Positions 44,581-56,600 of a stretch of 64,000 nt of DNA are shown here, one piece after another; position 1 is the stretch's first letter; each line of letters starts with the position of its first letter. Source of the DNA: Furcasterigmium furcatum (lineage: Eukaryota > Ascomycota > Sordariomycetes > Glomerellales > Plectosphaerellaceae); assembly GCA_001599815.1 (NCBI GenBank), contig BCIA01000001.1, positions 434,001 through 498,000 on the forward strand. The letters run 5' to 3'. A program made the translations under genes and the position numbers. Under the pieces are notes generated by a model, which had not been told where the DNA came from, did no database searches, and saw only the letters and a list, made by a program, of their open reading frames with translations.

Positions 44581-47149
44581 ATGGACTCCTTCGTGATACG
44601 GCGTCCCAAGGGCAGGCCGGCGCCTCCGTCGGTTGCCAAAGACACACCCCACCTCGGTGAACGGCCCGCCAAGCGAGCAAAGATTCTCGATGAAGCGGTC
44701 GAGGACAGCGGCAGTAGCACGCCTGGACCTGTCCAGGATGCCGGCATTCCTTTAGATCGATCGGCTCTGAAACGGGAGTCGCCAGTGGACGAGATTCTGG
44801 AAGCACCGTACCATCACCCGGCCATCGAAGACGCCTTGCCTCCGGTGCAGTCGGACAAGGAAGCAATCGCCGAATACGAGGCTTTCAAAGCGTCGCAAGC
44901 CAGTGAAACTGAGGGTCAGTCTGGAGCTTCTCGGCCCGCGTGGGTAAAGGAGAAGAGCTCCATCTACGTCGATGCTTTCAACCTGGCGTTGGACACGGTA
45001 CTCGAAGATGAGGCGCATCTGTTCAACAGCCGGGAGCTGGCAGTATTTGATGCATGGAGAACAAGTCTGGACTACGAGGCACAGTACCTGTAAGCTGGTT
45101 GTTCCGGTAACGCCCAGTTCAAATACTGATCCATACAGCTACGTCCGCCTCTTCCTCCGGAAGACATCCGCCTGGCATCGGCATGATCGCCTGGGTTACT
45201 ACAGCGATGTATCTGACCCCGAGACCGCCATTGCTACCCTTCAGGAATTGAAAACACTGCCTTTGGAGGACCCTGATCTGACAGGTGACCCCCTGCAAGG
45301 CGTTGACCTGGAGGAATACAGCATCGGCGAGAGCTTCACGTTTGCCGATGCCTCCGAGGAGCACATCGCAACCGTCGAGGAAGCCGCATCACTGCTCAAT
45401 CTAGATGAGCTGAAAGGTCTGGCCAAAGAAGCCAAAGTTCAGGGACGGAACAAGGCGGAGTTGGCCAAGGCCCTCTGTCGGATGAGCCACCAGCAGACGG
45501 GCCTGATGTCGGTCGGTCTGCGGAGGTCTGCGAGCGTCGAATCATCCTCGTCAAAGGGTTTTCTTCGCACGGGAGCGAAGACTCCGCCGGCTTTGGATCG
45601 AAAAGACTCGGATCGGACCCAGCACTTCCTTGAGAAGATCTTGGCCATCACCGGTCCATGCATCCGGCTGTCGCCCCTGACTTACCGGCTGTTTGAGCGG
45701 GTCCACCTCGTCTTCTACCGGTCCACCGAGTGGACCGAGAAGTCTCTCACCACGATCATCTTGGCCAAGATTGCCCGACGAAACTTCCCGCAGTATGTTG
45801 TGTGCAGGACGTCGAACATATTCTCGTCCCGTAAGCACCTGCTTGAGTTCGAGGCGGCGGTCCGGCTCGAGACCGAAGTGGACCAGATCCTCGAGTTCAA
45901 CGGACCCCCGGGCCCTGAAGGCTTCCGCAAAATCCTTGAGATATTCGAGAAAGTGTACCCGCGGTGGAAGGTCATACTTGAGCAGGAAAAACAGAAGGAG
46001 AAGGAGTTGTACGAGCATGGCGAGGGAGGCTACCTACGACGATTCACCCCGGCTCACTCTTACACCCGAATCATCCACAAGGCCATCTATGCCCTGGGGC
46101 GGCAGAAGGAATATGCGAGGGAACACGCCATCCTGACTGAGCTCCTCGAACAGCATCTCTTCCACCCTGCCAGGCGTGGCAGTTGGTACCAGAGGAAGGC
46201 CCTTCTTGAAGAGCACTACATGTACGCCCTGAATCCGCACCCCGACATGGAGAGGCAGAAGCAGCACTGGAAGCGCGTCGCCATCCAGACCTGTGAGACC
46301 GCACTCCAGGACAACGACTGCCACCTGATCTATCATTACGATCTTCAGAAGCGCCTCGTCAAGCTGGAGAAGCAGCTCCGGATTCCTTTCCGTCAAAGAC
46401 ACGACTTTGGGCATGTCCGGCTGAAGCATCCAGAAGAACATACAGTGGAAGGCATTCAGCTGAAGCAGGACGACCCAGTCGGCAAAAACGGCCGGCAAGC
46501 CAGCACGAAGACGGTCTGGGTGGATGAAACCGCAGAAGGCGGCAGGTGCAGCGTGGAAGACATGTGTCTCAGCTCGTATCGGAGCCAGGGCTACAAAGGC
46601 TACCATGCAGAAGGAGGCATCATACGCACGCTCTTCGCCTACCTCTTCTACGATGCCCTCTTCCTCTACATCCCCAACGTCTTCCAGACGGCATACCAAA
46701 CCTGTCCGCTGGACCTTCATTCCGATAGTTTTTATCCGACACGAGCCTCCGAGATTAACCACCGCCTGGTCGAAATTGCGAATGGCGGGGCGGAACGCAT
46801 CATCCGAGAAGTCCATGAAAGAGAGTCGGAGAGGCGGACGTGCGTCGTCGGCCTCAACTGGGACTACGATGTGGAGGACCTCGTCGAGCTAGTCAGCTGC
46901 TTCAACGGCAACGCACTTGCGGCCATCTGCAAGGTCATGGCCCAGGAATACCGGCAGCGCGGCGGAGGCATCCCGGACCTTGTGCTCTGGAGGACCGAGC
47001 CCGAGAAGGAGTGCATGTTCTCTGAGGTCAAGAGCGCAAACGACCGGCTCAGCGACACGCAGCGGCTGTGGATCCACGTCCTGACGGGCGCGGGCGTCAA
47101 GGTAGCGCTCTGCAATGCCGTCGCCCGCGAGGTCAGGGTCGTCGACTGA
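44581..47149 (+). CDS. FAN1: FAN1, structure-specific DNA repair nuclease
   Basis: Two exons, 44581-45089 and 45139-47149, give 839 residues. FAN1 is a 5' flap endonuclease and 5' exonuclease that acts in interstrand-crosslink repair. The fungal form lacks the UBZ zinc finger of the human enzyme. The SAP-like helices lie near residues 250-300 (LNLDELKGLAKEAKVQG). A TPR-like helical region covers about 400-600. The C-terminal VRR-NUC domain is intact: EGGIIRTLFAYLFYD, then GGGIPDLVLW with Asp783, then FSEVKSANDRLSDTQ with Glu799 and Lys801 as the PD-ExK triad. The single intron is 49 bp. FAN1 sits opposite the histone methylation gene Sdc1 and shares CGCG promoter elements. Confidence 0.95.
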
Positions 47150-49875
47150 AGGAGGCCCGGGGAGAGATTGGGAATCTCACCAACCGAAGAAACATCCAAA
47201 TTTAGGGCCCTTCGAATGCGGGAAGAAGGTTCTGAAACAATTCAGGGGGCTGATGGGCACGTCGAGGGCGCTTCATCTCCAGGTCCTGCAGCTCGTCACA
47301 GCCGTTGCAGACCCCTGACCGGCAGGGCCCTTGGCTGTCTGTTGTCTCTTGTTTCAGAGCGAATCTGCCATTCTAAAATGGGACTCGTGTCAGCCTGGCC
47401 AATCAAACGTGGATGTTCGCTTGGGACCCCTGTTCTGTCGCGCTGGACGCGCTGGTCAGGTGTTTCTGTATCATGGCACAAACGGCACGGCTCTAATTAT
47501 CCTCCTCATGTGCTACCACCACGACCGCCGCCTGGAAATAGTTGCGAGGCAGGAGCCTCGTGTTTGTGGTGTCATATCGGACTCGGACCGCCGCGGCACA
47601 AAGAAACGGAACAGCCACGGGATGCCACTCTGGAGGGGCTAGGAGACGCAGGGGATGGGACGTTTGGGCACAGCAGAAAGCAGCGCAAGACAACCGTGTC
47701 ACAGTCACTGGTTCATCCGTACTGGGCCTGGCGTTGTGATCTGCCGGCCACGGGGTGCCATGTCCTCGCGCACCGTCCGCACTATGTAGCTGGCGGCATG
47801 CAGTCTCGCAGCTCGTCCAGCGCCGCCTGCTGCTGCGTTGCTGCGCCGTTGCTGTAGGTGACTGGGTATGCATGGAGCGAGCGACACGGCCTGGTCTCTG
47901 CTGTCGTCTCCTCCGCCCGCTTCACCGCCGTCACAAGTGGTGATCAGACGGCACGGAGGCCATCCCATATGGTATGGACTCGGGAAACAAGACAAGACGA
48001 CACCGGCCTTCCCCATCACCTTCGGATGGTGCACCATCTGGAGAGCCTGTCCTTTTCGCCCGGACAGCAGCAGCACCAACACTAGCCGCCCTGCTTTTTC
48101 AACTTTCATCTCCGCCATCAAGCATCGCGACATGCGAAAACAGCACAAAACCTCGGGACCCCCGTCGCCCATCTCCCATCTCCCATCTCCCATGGCCCCT
48201 CCCCTTGACCCTCGGCGCTTAGCTCGAGCCAATGGCACTCCCGGCCCCGTCCCGTCGGTGACGCTCCACTCATCCCCCCTGTCAACGGCGCCGGCCAATC
48301 ACCCCCCAGAACACCGAGACATCGCTCTTCGACAGGCGCTTAATCGCACCTTGGCCCCTTCTTCGTCGCCCCCCGGGAACCGCACCCCGGTCATCACCGA
48401 TCGATGCAGCTCCCAGGATCCTGGGTCGCACTATCCCCCCGCCGCGGACGGTTTAGCGCCCCCGGCTGCTTTTACCAAACCCCCGACGACGACGACGACG
48501 GACGGTCCCCAGGCTTGGTTTTCCTTGTTGTGGCCCTGACGGAGGAGGGGTGGTGACGTCGCGCCTGCCCACCGCCCACCATCACCCTCCCCCCTCCGGC
48601 GAGCGAGCACCCTGAGACTCGACTCGACCCCGTACCAGGGGGGGATGTCGCCGTGCGGAGGGGTGACCCGAGGCGAGGCAGCCACGGCCGGGGAAGAGAG
48701 AAAGGATGTGACGGACGGAGGATTGTGACCACGCGGACTTCGGGGAGGGGAGCCCGTCGTGGCTGGCTGCGCTGCCTGGATGGGGGACGGCAGCGGGAGA
48801 GGCACGTTCTGTGAAGATGGTGCGCCGTGAGTTGTGACGGCAGATCATCCTGACAGATCACCCCCCCTCCCCTCGCTGAGACCGCCCGAGAGGCCTGGTG
48901 AGAGGGTTAGATGGGCGGTCCGCCGTCGATTCGCCCGCGGGGGGACTCGTGGTTCCCCTGCCGTTGTTGGGCGACGTTACCTTCCGGCCACCGCGTGGCC
49001 GCATCGACGGCCGCACAACACAACAGCATCTTGCACCACTCATCGCGGCTCGACGAGGGAAAAACAAACAAAACACGTTGAAACCGCATCGGGTCGAGCC
49101 GAACTGCGCAGCGAATGGGTGGACGATGTTTACAGTATCGTGCTGTATTTGTTGTCTTCTTCTTTGACTCTCTCTCACTCTCATCCTCCGCTGTATCCAC
49201 ATGTCGAAGCACCCTCGCTTCGCTTCTGCCTCCTCCCAAGTTCCCTTCCCGCCTCTCAGGCATCGGGCAAATCGCCCGGACACGAGTGTATCCCATGAAA
49301 CAGAATTCCCAAAACAAGTGTAGCTGATCACACCATGTCCGCCCCTCGCTTTCCTGGTATCGAGTAATGTAACCGGGCGCGCATGATGATGCCGACGCCA
49401 TAAAACTCCCTTTTTCGAAAAAAACAAGTCTGGTCCCTCCCTCGCCGCCGTAGTACCGCGCCCAAACAAAGAAGCTTCAGGTGCGCCGCCTGCGAGCCTG
49501 CGTTTTGCGACCACCAGGGTTGAGTGTTCCGTGCCGTCCATAAGTCGTGTCGTGAGAAGCGCTGAGAGCGAGCTGTGAGACCTGCTTCACAACGGGGAGG
49601 GTGTCCTTCGTGGCACCCGTTCTCTTCTGGCGCCTGAATGAATCTCGAGTAGAGGGGATTCGCCCTCATTAGAGCTTTCGCTTTCGCTTTCGCTTGCGAT
49701 GTGTGATGTAGGTGTGTGGTAGTTGCGAGGTGGAGAGTAAGAACATATGAGAGAGGATGTATATGTATGTGTGGCTTTCTGCCACGAGGTGAGAGCTTCG
49801 GCTTTTTGCAAAGATCAGAGTTTCGACGAGGCCATGCTAGTCGACGAGGTCCGGGAGGTAGATAGATATGGCGAA
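47150..49875. other. 2.7 kb convergent intergenic region
   Basis: This lies between the 3' ends of FAN1 (+) and the unnamed gene on the minus strand. Many open frames occur on both strands but none has domain or codon character. A 7 bp tandem repeat is at 48168-48193 and a short GAC run near 48484-48500. No RNA gene was recognised. Confidence 0.5.
48168..48193 (+). repeat. 7-bp tandem repeat, 3.7 copies
   Basis: CCCATCT is repeated three times without mismatch and followed by a fourth partial copy CCCAT. Confidence 0.9.
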
Positions 49876-50643
49876 TTACGAGGCGGTGTGCTCGACCTTG
49901 CGCCTCTTGCCCTTCGGGGCGGGGTTCATCCTGGGCGTCGGGTGGTATGTGACGGTCCGGGTGACGACTTCTCGAATATGCTTGACGCTGGTCCTTGAGG
50001 GCTGCTTCTTCTTCTCGGCAAACCTGGCCTTGAGGGCGGCGTCCCAGTCAAAGACGGACTGGACGGACCTGGCGCTGAACGGGGACCTGGCGCTCATGGG
50101 AGATGCGCCGTGCGAGACGGCCGGAGAAGGCGGGATCTTGAGGCTCGGGAAGGTGTCTGCGCCGTTTGCCGGGGCCGACATGGGCACTCTGTTGAAGGGG
50201 CTGGGAGGAATTGCCGGGGCCGTCATGGGCGCCTTGTGGTGCTGGCCTCCGCACTTGCATGAGCAGTCTGTCTGTTCGCTGCTTGCCGTGGACGGGGCGG
50301 AGTCGGTGTTTGTCTCGCTGGTAGAGGGCGATGACCTGGCGGGGGTGATGGCGGGCGAGTTGATAGACATGGATCTCAGGAAGTCCATGTACGCGGTGGG
50401 CGGGCTGATGGGTGTCTTCGCATGAAGTTCCACGCATGAGAGCGGCTTCGCGGAGAGAGGCGTCGGCGCGGAGTCGGAGAAGATGGTCTTTCCAGGGAAT
50501 GTGCCGGTGACGGGCGTCGTCAACCGGGGCAGCTCGGGCTTGATCGAAGGCATGATGGCGGCGGGGGCGGATGGAGCGAGTGTAGACGAGACGTTGTTGT
50601 TGATGATGGCGGTCGAGTCAAGCAAATGACTCGATGGTATCAA
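49876..50643 (-). CDS. conserved fungal protein, unknown function
   Basis: This single exon encodes 255 residues, or 225 if translation starts at the second ATG at 50553. The block after that second ATG (IKPELPRLTTPVTG) looks conserved, so 50553 may be the true start. I do not recognise a named domain. The protein is disordered and Ser/Pro-rich with several notable segments: PLSCVELHAKTPISPPTAYMDFLRSM (Pro-directed sites), a Cys/His group DCSCKCGGQHH, PPSPFN and ARSPFS repeats, and a C-terminal patch FDWDAALKARFAEKKK followed by VVTRTVTYHPTP. A basic signal (PKGKRRKVEH) at the end suggests nuclear location. Similar text is familiar to me from other moulds, which is memory rather than a search. 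Upstream sequence has a G-rich run. Confidence 0.65.
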   Translation of the reverse strand: MIPSSHLLDSTAIINNNVSSTLAPSAPAAIMPSIKPELPRLTTPVTGTFPGKTIFSDSAPTPLSAKPLSCVELHAKTPISPPTAYMDFLRSMSINSPAITPARSSPSTSETNTDSAPSTASSEQTDCSCKCGGQHHKAPMTAPAIPPSPFNRVPMSAPANGADTFPSLKIPPSPAVSHGASPMSARSPFSARSVQSVFDWDAALKARFAEKKKQPSRTSVKHIREVVTRTVTYHPTPRMNPAPKGKRRKVEHTAS

Positions 50644-53600
50644 GCTGCCTACGGTTGCAGAGACAAGACGTCTGTAAGGAGGGAGGGAGGGAGGAGAAGA
50701 GAGTCGGCAGTTGAGAGTGTGTGGGCAAGATTGTTGTTATATCATGCAGAGGTGAGAGTGGGAAGCGCTGGGTGGGATGGAGGGCGCCTGGGCTGGGGGT
50801 TGTGTGTGTCTAAGTAAAGAACCTGTGGGTGGCTAAGCTCTGGCGGCGGCAAGATGCTTGCTTTCTTGCTGGGGAGAGGCGTGTATGTTACCCAGAACAG
50901 TGGTTGGGGAGGGCAAGGGTAGGGGTACCGAGAGCAAATGACAGCCGGCGTAGTGCTCTTCGGGGGATGGACAGGGGTGGGAAATAGCGTGTCCGCCGGG
51001 ATGGGAAGTACGAAACGAACGGGGAGCGAGGTGTTTCGTAGCGCGGAGGATCAGAGCTGGGGGTGGGAGGTGGGAGGTGGGAGAGGGGGATGGATGATCG
51101 TTGGTGATGGGGATTGCCTGACGTTAGCAAAGGGGGAAGGGTGGTGGCCCGGGTCTTGGTCGTCGCTCAGGGGTAAAGCGGCAAGAGATGCCGTTTTGCG
51201 CGCGAAGGCTCGGGGCCACTGATTCGCTGCGTGGGCGCGTGTGAAGGCGTGAGATGCACTGCCTTAGCGTCAACAAGTGCAGCGTCGCAGGCGACAAGGG
51301 CGACAATAATTTGCTGCTCTCGACTTGTCAACCTTGCTCCGGCGCCTGGCAGAAGCTGTCGTCGTCGTTGTCGCTGTCAGGGAATTCTCGTGGCTGGTCT
51401 GCTCTGCTCGGCCGGTCGGTCAGCGCCTGAGACGAGGAGGAGGCAGGGCCTTGCCTGGCTCATTTTTTACTCACCAGCAGTCCGTTCTGTCTGTCCGCTG
51501 GTACTCGGCGACAGAAGCTTCTCGTGTTTCTGGACCCCACGGAGCGAGGCCTCGGTGAGCAGATCTGAGCGTAGCGGCAGTCACAAGGAACTGTCGTATC
51601 ACGGATCTGATTGGCGAGTCTGCTGTGGCTCTCCTGCAACGATGCCGGATGAAGCGAGCTGGAGGAACCGGGGATCGGCTGTCTACCTTCCGCTATTCTT
51701 AGTATGCTATGCCTGTGCCGTGATTCGACCTCGCGGCCCACAGCCTGCTCACCTCGATGCGCCAACCAGTCTGCTGCGGTGGGCTTTGACAGGGAGGTTA
51801 TGCCTTTGAGATCTGCCGGTCTCGTCGAGCGGCAGGGCGGATTGGGGCAGTCGTTGGTCGGAGCTCTGGGAATCGATGACTGAGAATAGCGCCGGTCCGA
51901 AGGGAGTGGCGGGATGAGCTGAGGAGGTGTAGTACAGCACTTGGCTTGTTCCGATGTGTGGCTAAGATGCTGCTGAGATCTGGATCACATCTGACTCGGT
52001 ATATTGGCGAACGATGTTGCTTCTTTATGTCTGCAGGAAATACTCCCGACTTGACCACAGCCTGTTGCCGCCGAGTATCAAAATTCAAAATAAGGAGTCT
52101 AAATTAGAGTCTGCATGCTTCATCGAGCGCGCGCTTCTTTCGTGTCGCAAGTTGACCTTGGGGTGAAGACAGGTCGGCATCCAGCAGTCCGCAGCGGGCC
52201 AGCAGAGGCGCTCGAAGATGAAGACGCCTTCTCGCTGCCAGTCCATGGTGGCTGGTGGCCGCCTCCTCAGAGACGGAGCGCGCGCGTTCTGAGGCGACGC
52301 ATCAAGTCCAGGAAGCCTGCCTCGTGTCATTGGTAGAGAGGCCGCCTCCAGATCTGGGGACTTCCCCAATCTGTCAAGATGCCGGGCCGGCCGAGGCCAT
52401 GGTCGATCTATTCTTGAACCTGGGCATCCGCGCGCTTGTTGGGAGATGGATCGTTGGTTGCCACGGCCACGTGCTTTGGACGGGGTGCTGATCTATTTTC
52501 GAGTGTCGCCGCATGTCTTGGACGTCCAACATTGTAGGACTCTTAAGAACCCAAGATTGCTTTCTGGGAGTCTGGAGGGTTTGTCCGACCAGATAGCCGC
52601 CGACAATCCGGGAGCCCTTCTCTGCATTGCCTCATACCTTGACGCCGTGGCATTAATTCCAATTAGAAGCGGGATGGGGGAAGTCCTTGAAATAGAATCA
52701 TGTTGAGCACTGCCCGTCGTGGGATAAGGTATCCAGGGAGGGGAGTCGTTGGTGTGTAAGTGAGTTTCGGACTACCAACATCGATGCAGGTATCGTCAAG
52801 GACAGGCATTCCTCATTCTATGAGCCGCCAGTGTTGCTACTTTTAGCCAAGACGTCGTCGGGCCCAACGCTCCCCGGCGCTTGCGGTAGGTCACCTCGTC
52901 GATCCAACCCGGGTCTACAGGGGAGACGACTTGAATTCGGCAAGAATAGCTCAGGGGGAGTATCACCATGGATCCTCTAGGCTGAAGACTCAGGTCAACG
53001 GGTCTGATGTACCAGACGGAGGCCAGTGGGCGGTCATGGAACGTGTCGAGGAGCGTCTGTCTGTCATGATCGACCTCTCCATGCCCTTTGGCGAGGTCAT
53101 GCGCGGCCAGCACCGTGAGGGCGTCTGCTTCTGGAACGGCGGACCTCGAATCACCACCAGAACTCAGTCGTGGTCGCAGGACTCTTTCCCGGTTGTCTAA
53201 GTTGGGGTGGCTTGGGATATCAAAGACGGAATTTTGAATGTGCCGAGCATGGTGATGCGCTCTTGGTGTTTGGCCGAGTTGGCGGGACTTTCACATTTTC
53301 TGTCGCATTGGTTGATAGCCCGCCTCATTACCGCGTGATTTGTAAAGGGGACCGTGCCATAGCCGGTCTGGAACAGGCGTGTGAATATAAAAGAGGCGAT
53401 CCATCCGGCCGAAGGAGAGATGTAAGAGGTATATATGTGAGTGAGGGTTAGGTTTGTTGAAAGTCACGGTCGACCGACGCCACTCCTTCTCAGACACTGG
53501 GCAAAGGCGCATCCTAAGTACTCGGCGGAGGGGAACGGAGATTAGACATCTCTCAATTTAAAGATTATGTGTGTAGCCAGCATCCAGGATACGTGTTGAA

Positions 53601-56600
53601 ACGACACTCGATACTCAGGGTTGTTCAGCCGGCGTCCACGACGGAGGGGGCTTGACTCGGATCAGTACCTGCGATGTTCCATTCTCTCTCAGTCGACGCA
53701 TCACGCTGATCTCATGGGGCGTATTCATCTTCACTACTAACATGATTCAGCGGCACTCATCCTCGGACAGCGGGACAGCATCCAATCCATCATTGGATCG
53801 ACTTGAAGACCTGCATCGTGCCTTCTCTGCAGTCTGACTGACTGCCCATGACACGCGTGGGAGACCTCGGCAATCACAATCTCGAAGAGTCAACCGCCAT
53901 GATGACGCCTCGAACTTGAGTCTCTGTATCGCATCTATTGCTGAGGCCACGGTACCGTGATCCTAGGAAGCGAGGACGGCCACGATTTCACCCACAAGCC
54001 CCGTAGATCAAGCTTGGTGTGTCTTGCGACGCCAGCGTCTGAGGGAAGAGCATGGCGCCCATATTCGGCTCGACCAGCCAATCGGTGGCCGGGATCACTC
54101 GGCAGATCACTCTGGATAGCCTCACGAGAGTGCACTGGGAAGGGAAGCCGTCTCTGCGTCCAAGACGGCCAGATTGGAGCAACCAGCAGAGCAGAGTCCA
54201 ACACCACAGCACAAGAATCGACAGTCCACTCAGTCCCTTGGTCTGATCAATGGGTCGCCTTCTGCTTCCAACAGCTATTTGGCATCACTCGGAGGCGGTC
54301 ATAAGATATGCTTTCATGATGCTGGCATTGATACTTGTCTTGTCAGACACAGAACGTCACTGCTTGATTTGAGGCGACTGCACTGCTGGGCTGGTGCGCA
54401 TGTGATGATCACATGGGCCACTTGGAAGGATGATGTAGGTGGTGAGGACCGTTGTTTCAAGTCGCCAACAAGCGCAATGATCGGAGCTGATGAAGATCAC
54501 GTCCAGCAGGTGATATCTGGTGGTTGCACGGCAGGCACCGACTCCAGGTAAAGTCGCAAGATGCCTCGACGTGGTTTTGACTGGCCAGCCGGGACACTCG
54601 CCATCCCCAGGATCCACCAGTCACGACTTGCGACCTTGGCTCTCATGAAAGAAGGGGGTATTTTCAGCCAGTCACAAAATTCGTATGTTGTGGATTCTTA
54701 CCCAATCGTTTCCCCGCCGTGGCGCAACGACCGCTGGTCAACACATGTAGGCGGCGACGGTCGACGCCTCCAGTACGTGCATTTCAAGTGTGGAATCCGG
54801 GGAACACATGATGGAAACATGGGAGGCGAAAGTCAAGCCAGCCAGGTGCGGCTCAAGACAAACGACGAGGCGGGCAGGGCAGTGCCTCCTCACCGACATT
54901 TCGGAGGCCACGAGGAGAGGCTGGGCTGCAACGACGGTGCCCGATGTTCAAAGGCTGAGACCGCGGTGACTCTGGGAAGACGAAACGAAACCTTACGGAC
55001 CAAGTGGCGGCGAAGCACCGCGGCAGGCCTCTTGCAGGACCCGAGCTTGATACCCAGCCTTGGAGGAAGAAGAAAGGACGGTTGAGACGATGCGGTGAAC
55101 GGATCACGTGGAGCGGCGCGGACTGTTTTAGACTAGCTCCTACGAAGAGGAATTCCGCAGTCTGCTGCCTTCAATTGTTGAAGGTCATCAGCGAAGAGAA
55201 GCAGTGCTGGCGGTCCTAAAATTAGGTAGTGCGAGGGTGGATGCGGACGAGATGGGATGGGACGCTGGCTTGCTTGGGGAGTGCCAGCTCATCAGCGTCG
55301 GTCGATCCGTCGACATTCTTCGGCTCGGAACAGGATTTCGCCTCTACGCCGACGCTGACCGCCACGACAGATGCCCCCTCCTCCGGGGCCTGTTCAGAGG
55401 GTGGCGTCACTGCATCGCAGGCTGTAGAGGTCGCTCTCCCCCGTGTCGTCCATGTTGTTGAGCATGTGAAAAGAAACGCCTTGCCTCTCTGCCTGGGGCC
55501 GATTTTCGTGATGGTGATATTCGGGGACGGGTGTTCCTGACGGCGCCGAAAGTGAAAGGTGACCACCGCGCGCCATGGCTGGACTGGCTGGACTGGCTGG
55601 TCCCCGTCAGGCAGGAAGGGAACAGAGGCGGACTAAGCCGAAAGGAGAGCGACGGGTCACGGTCGGAGCAGGCATCCCACCAGGCGAGAGGACATCACGT
55701 CATGTCCACAAATCACAAAGGCGCGGGTCGTTTGGGAAGGCTCCACTGTGACGGCTGAATCAGCCAGTGAGGGTCCAGCGTGTTAAAGGGAGAACAGCCC
55801 CTCAAATCATCTCGCGCATTTTTCCCTCGTCCTCTCTCCCACGACCAATCAATAAAAGCGTCTCGGATTCATCAATCAGAGTCGACGATTCGACCTCGAC
55901 TCCTCCAAGCACCGACAGGGCTGATTTCCTCAGTCTCCTCGACCAACGAGCACTCTTCCATCCGCTCCGCATTTTGCTTGGACTTCAGCACGGCTCAGCG
56001 CGCGTCAAGCTCGTCCATTTCGACCAACCGGCTGCCTGGCGTCATCGCTTCGCATCGCATCGCATCGTGCCGCCCCGTCGTCCGTCCGCCATCAATCACA
56101 CTGCACTGAGCGTCGTCACTTCAAAGCGTTTGTTGTTTATCCCGACCGGCGACCGTCCTTTCGCGCGTCGCATCAATCGTCTTACGAGCCCTCGGCCCAA
56201 CCCACCCCGTATCCTTCCTTTCACGGGCGTCTCCCGGACTCCCCGACGGGTTGCATTTCCAGCTTGCAGGATCCCCCAAAAGTCGCGGTGTGGCCAACCA
56301 CCTAAACGTGGACCCAGCCCAGACTTGAGCCAGCGCCAGCCCGCCAGCCACCCCTGTCCCGCATTCCCGGACCCGGTACCCAGCCTCATCAGGCAAGCCA
56401 AAACATCCGCGGTCGGTGGTTCACTCACTCTGCCCACCGCCCCTCACCCGAGCGAGTCCCCACCCGAGCACTGCCCACTCAGCATTCATCTTTGCCCTCC
56501 TCCCACTCATTCGGTAGAGCTCTTCCCACAACTCTCCGTCCAACAAATCAGCGCGCCCGTCTTCCACCTCGCGACCGCCTCTCAAACATCCAGAGTCAAT

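Noticed and set aside
53170..55085. open frames of 90-174 codons in the 8 kb tract
   Set aside because: They show no domain, no consistent codon bias and no splice structure linking neighbours.
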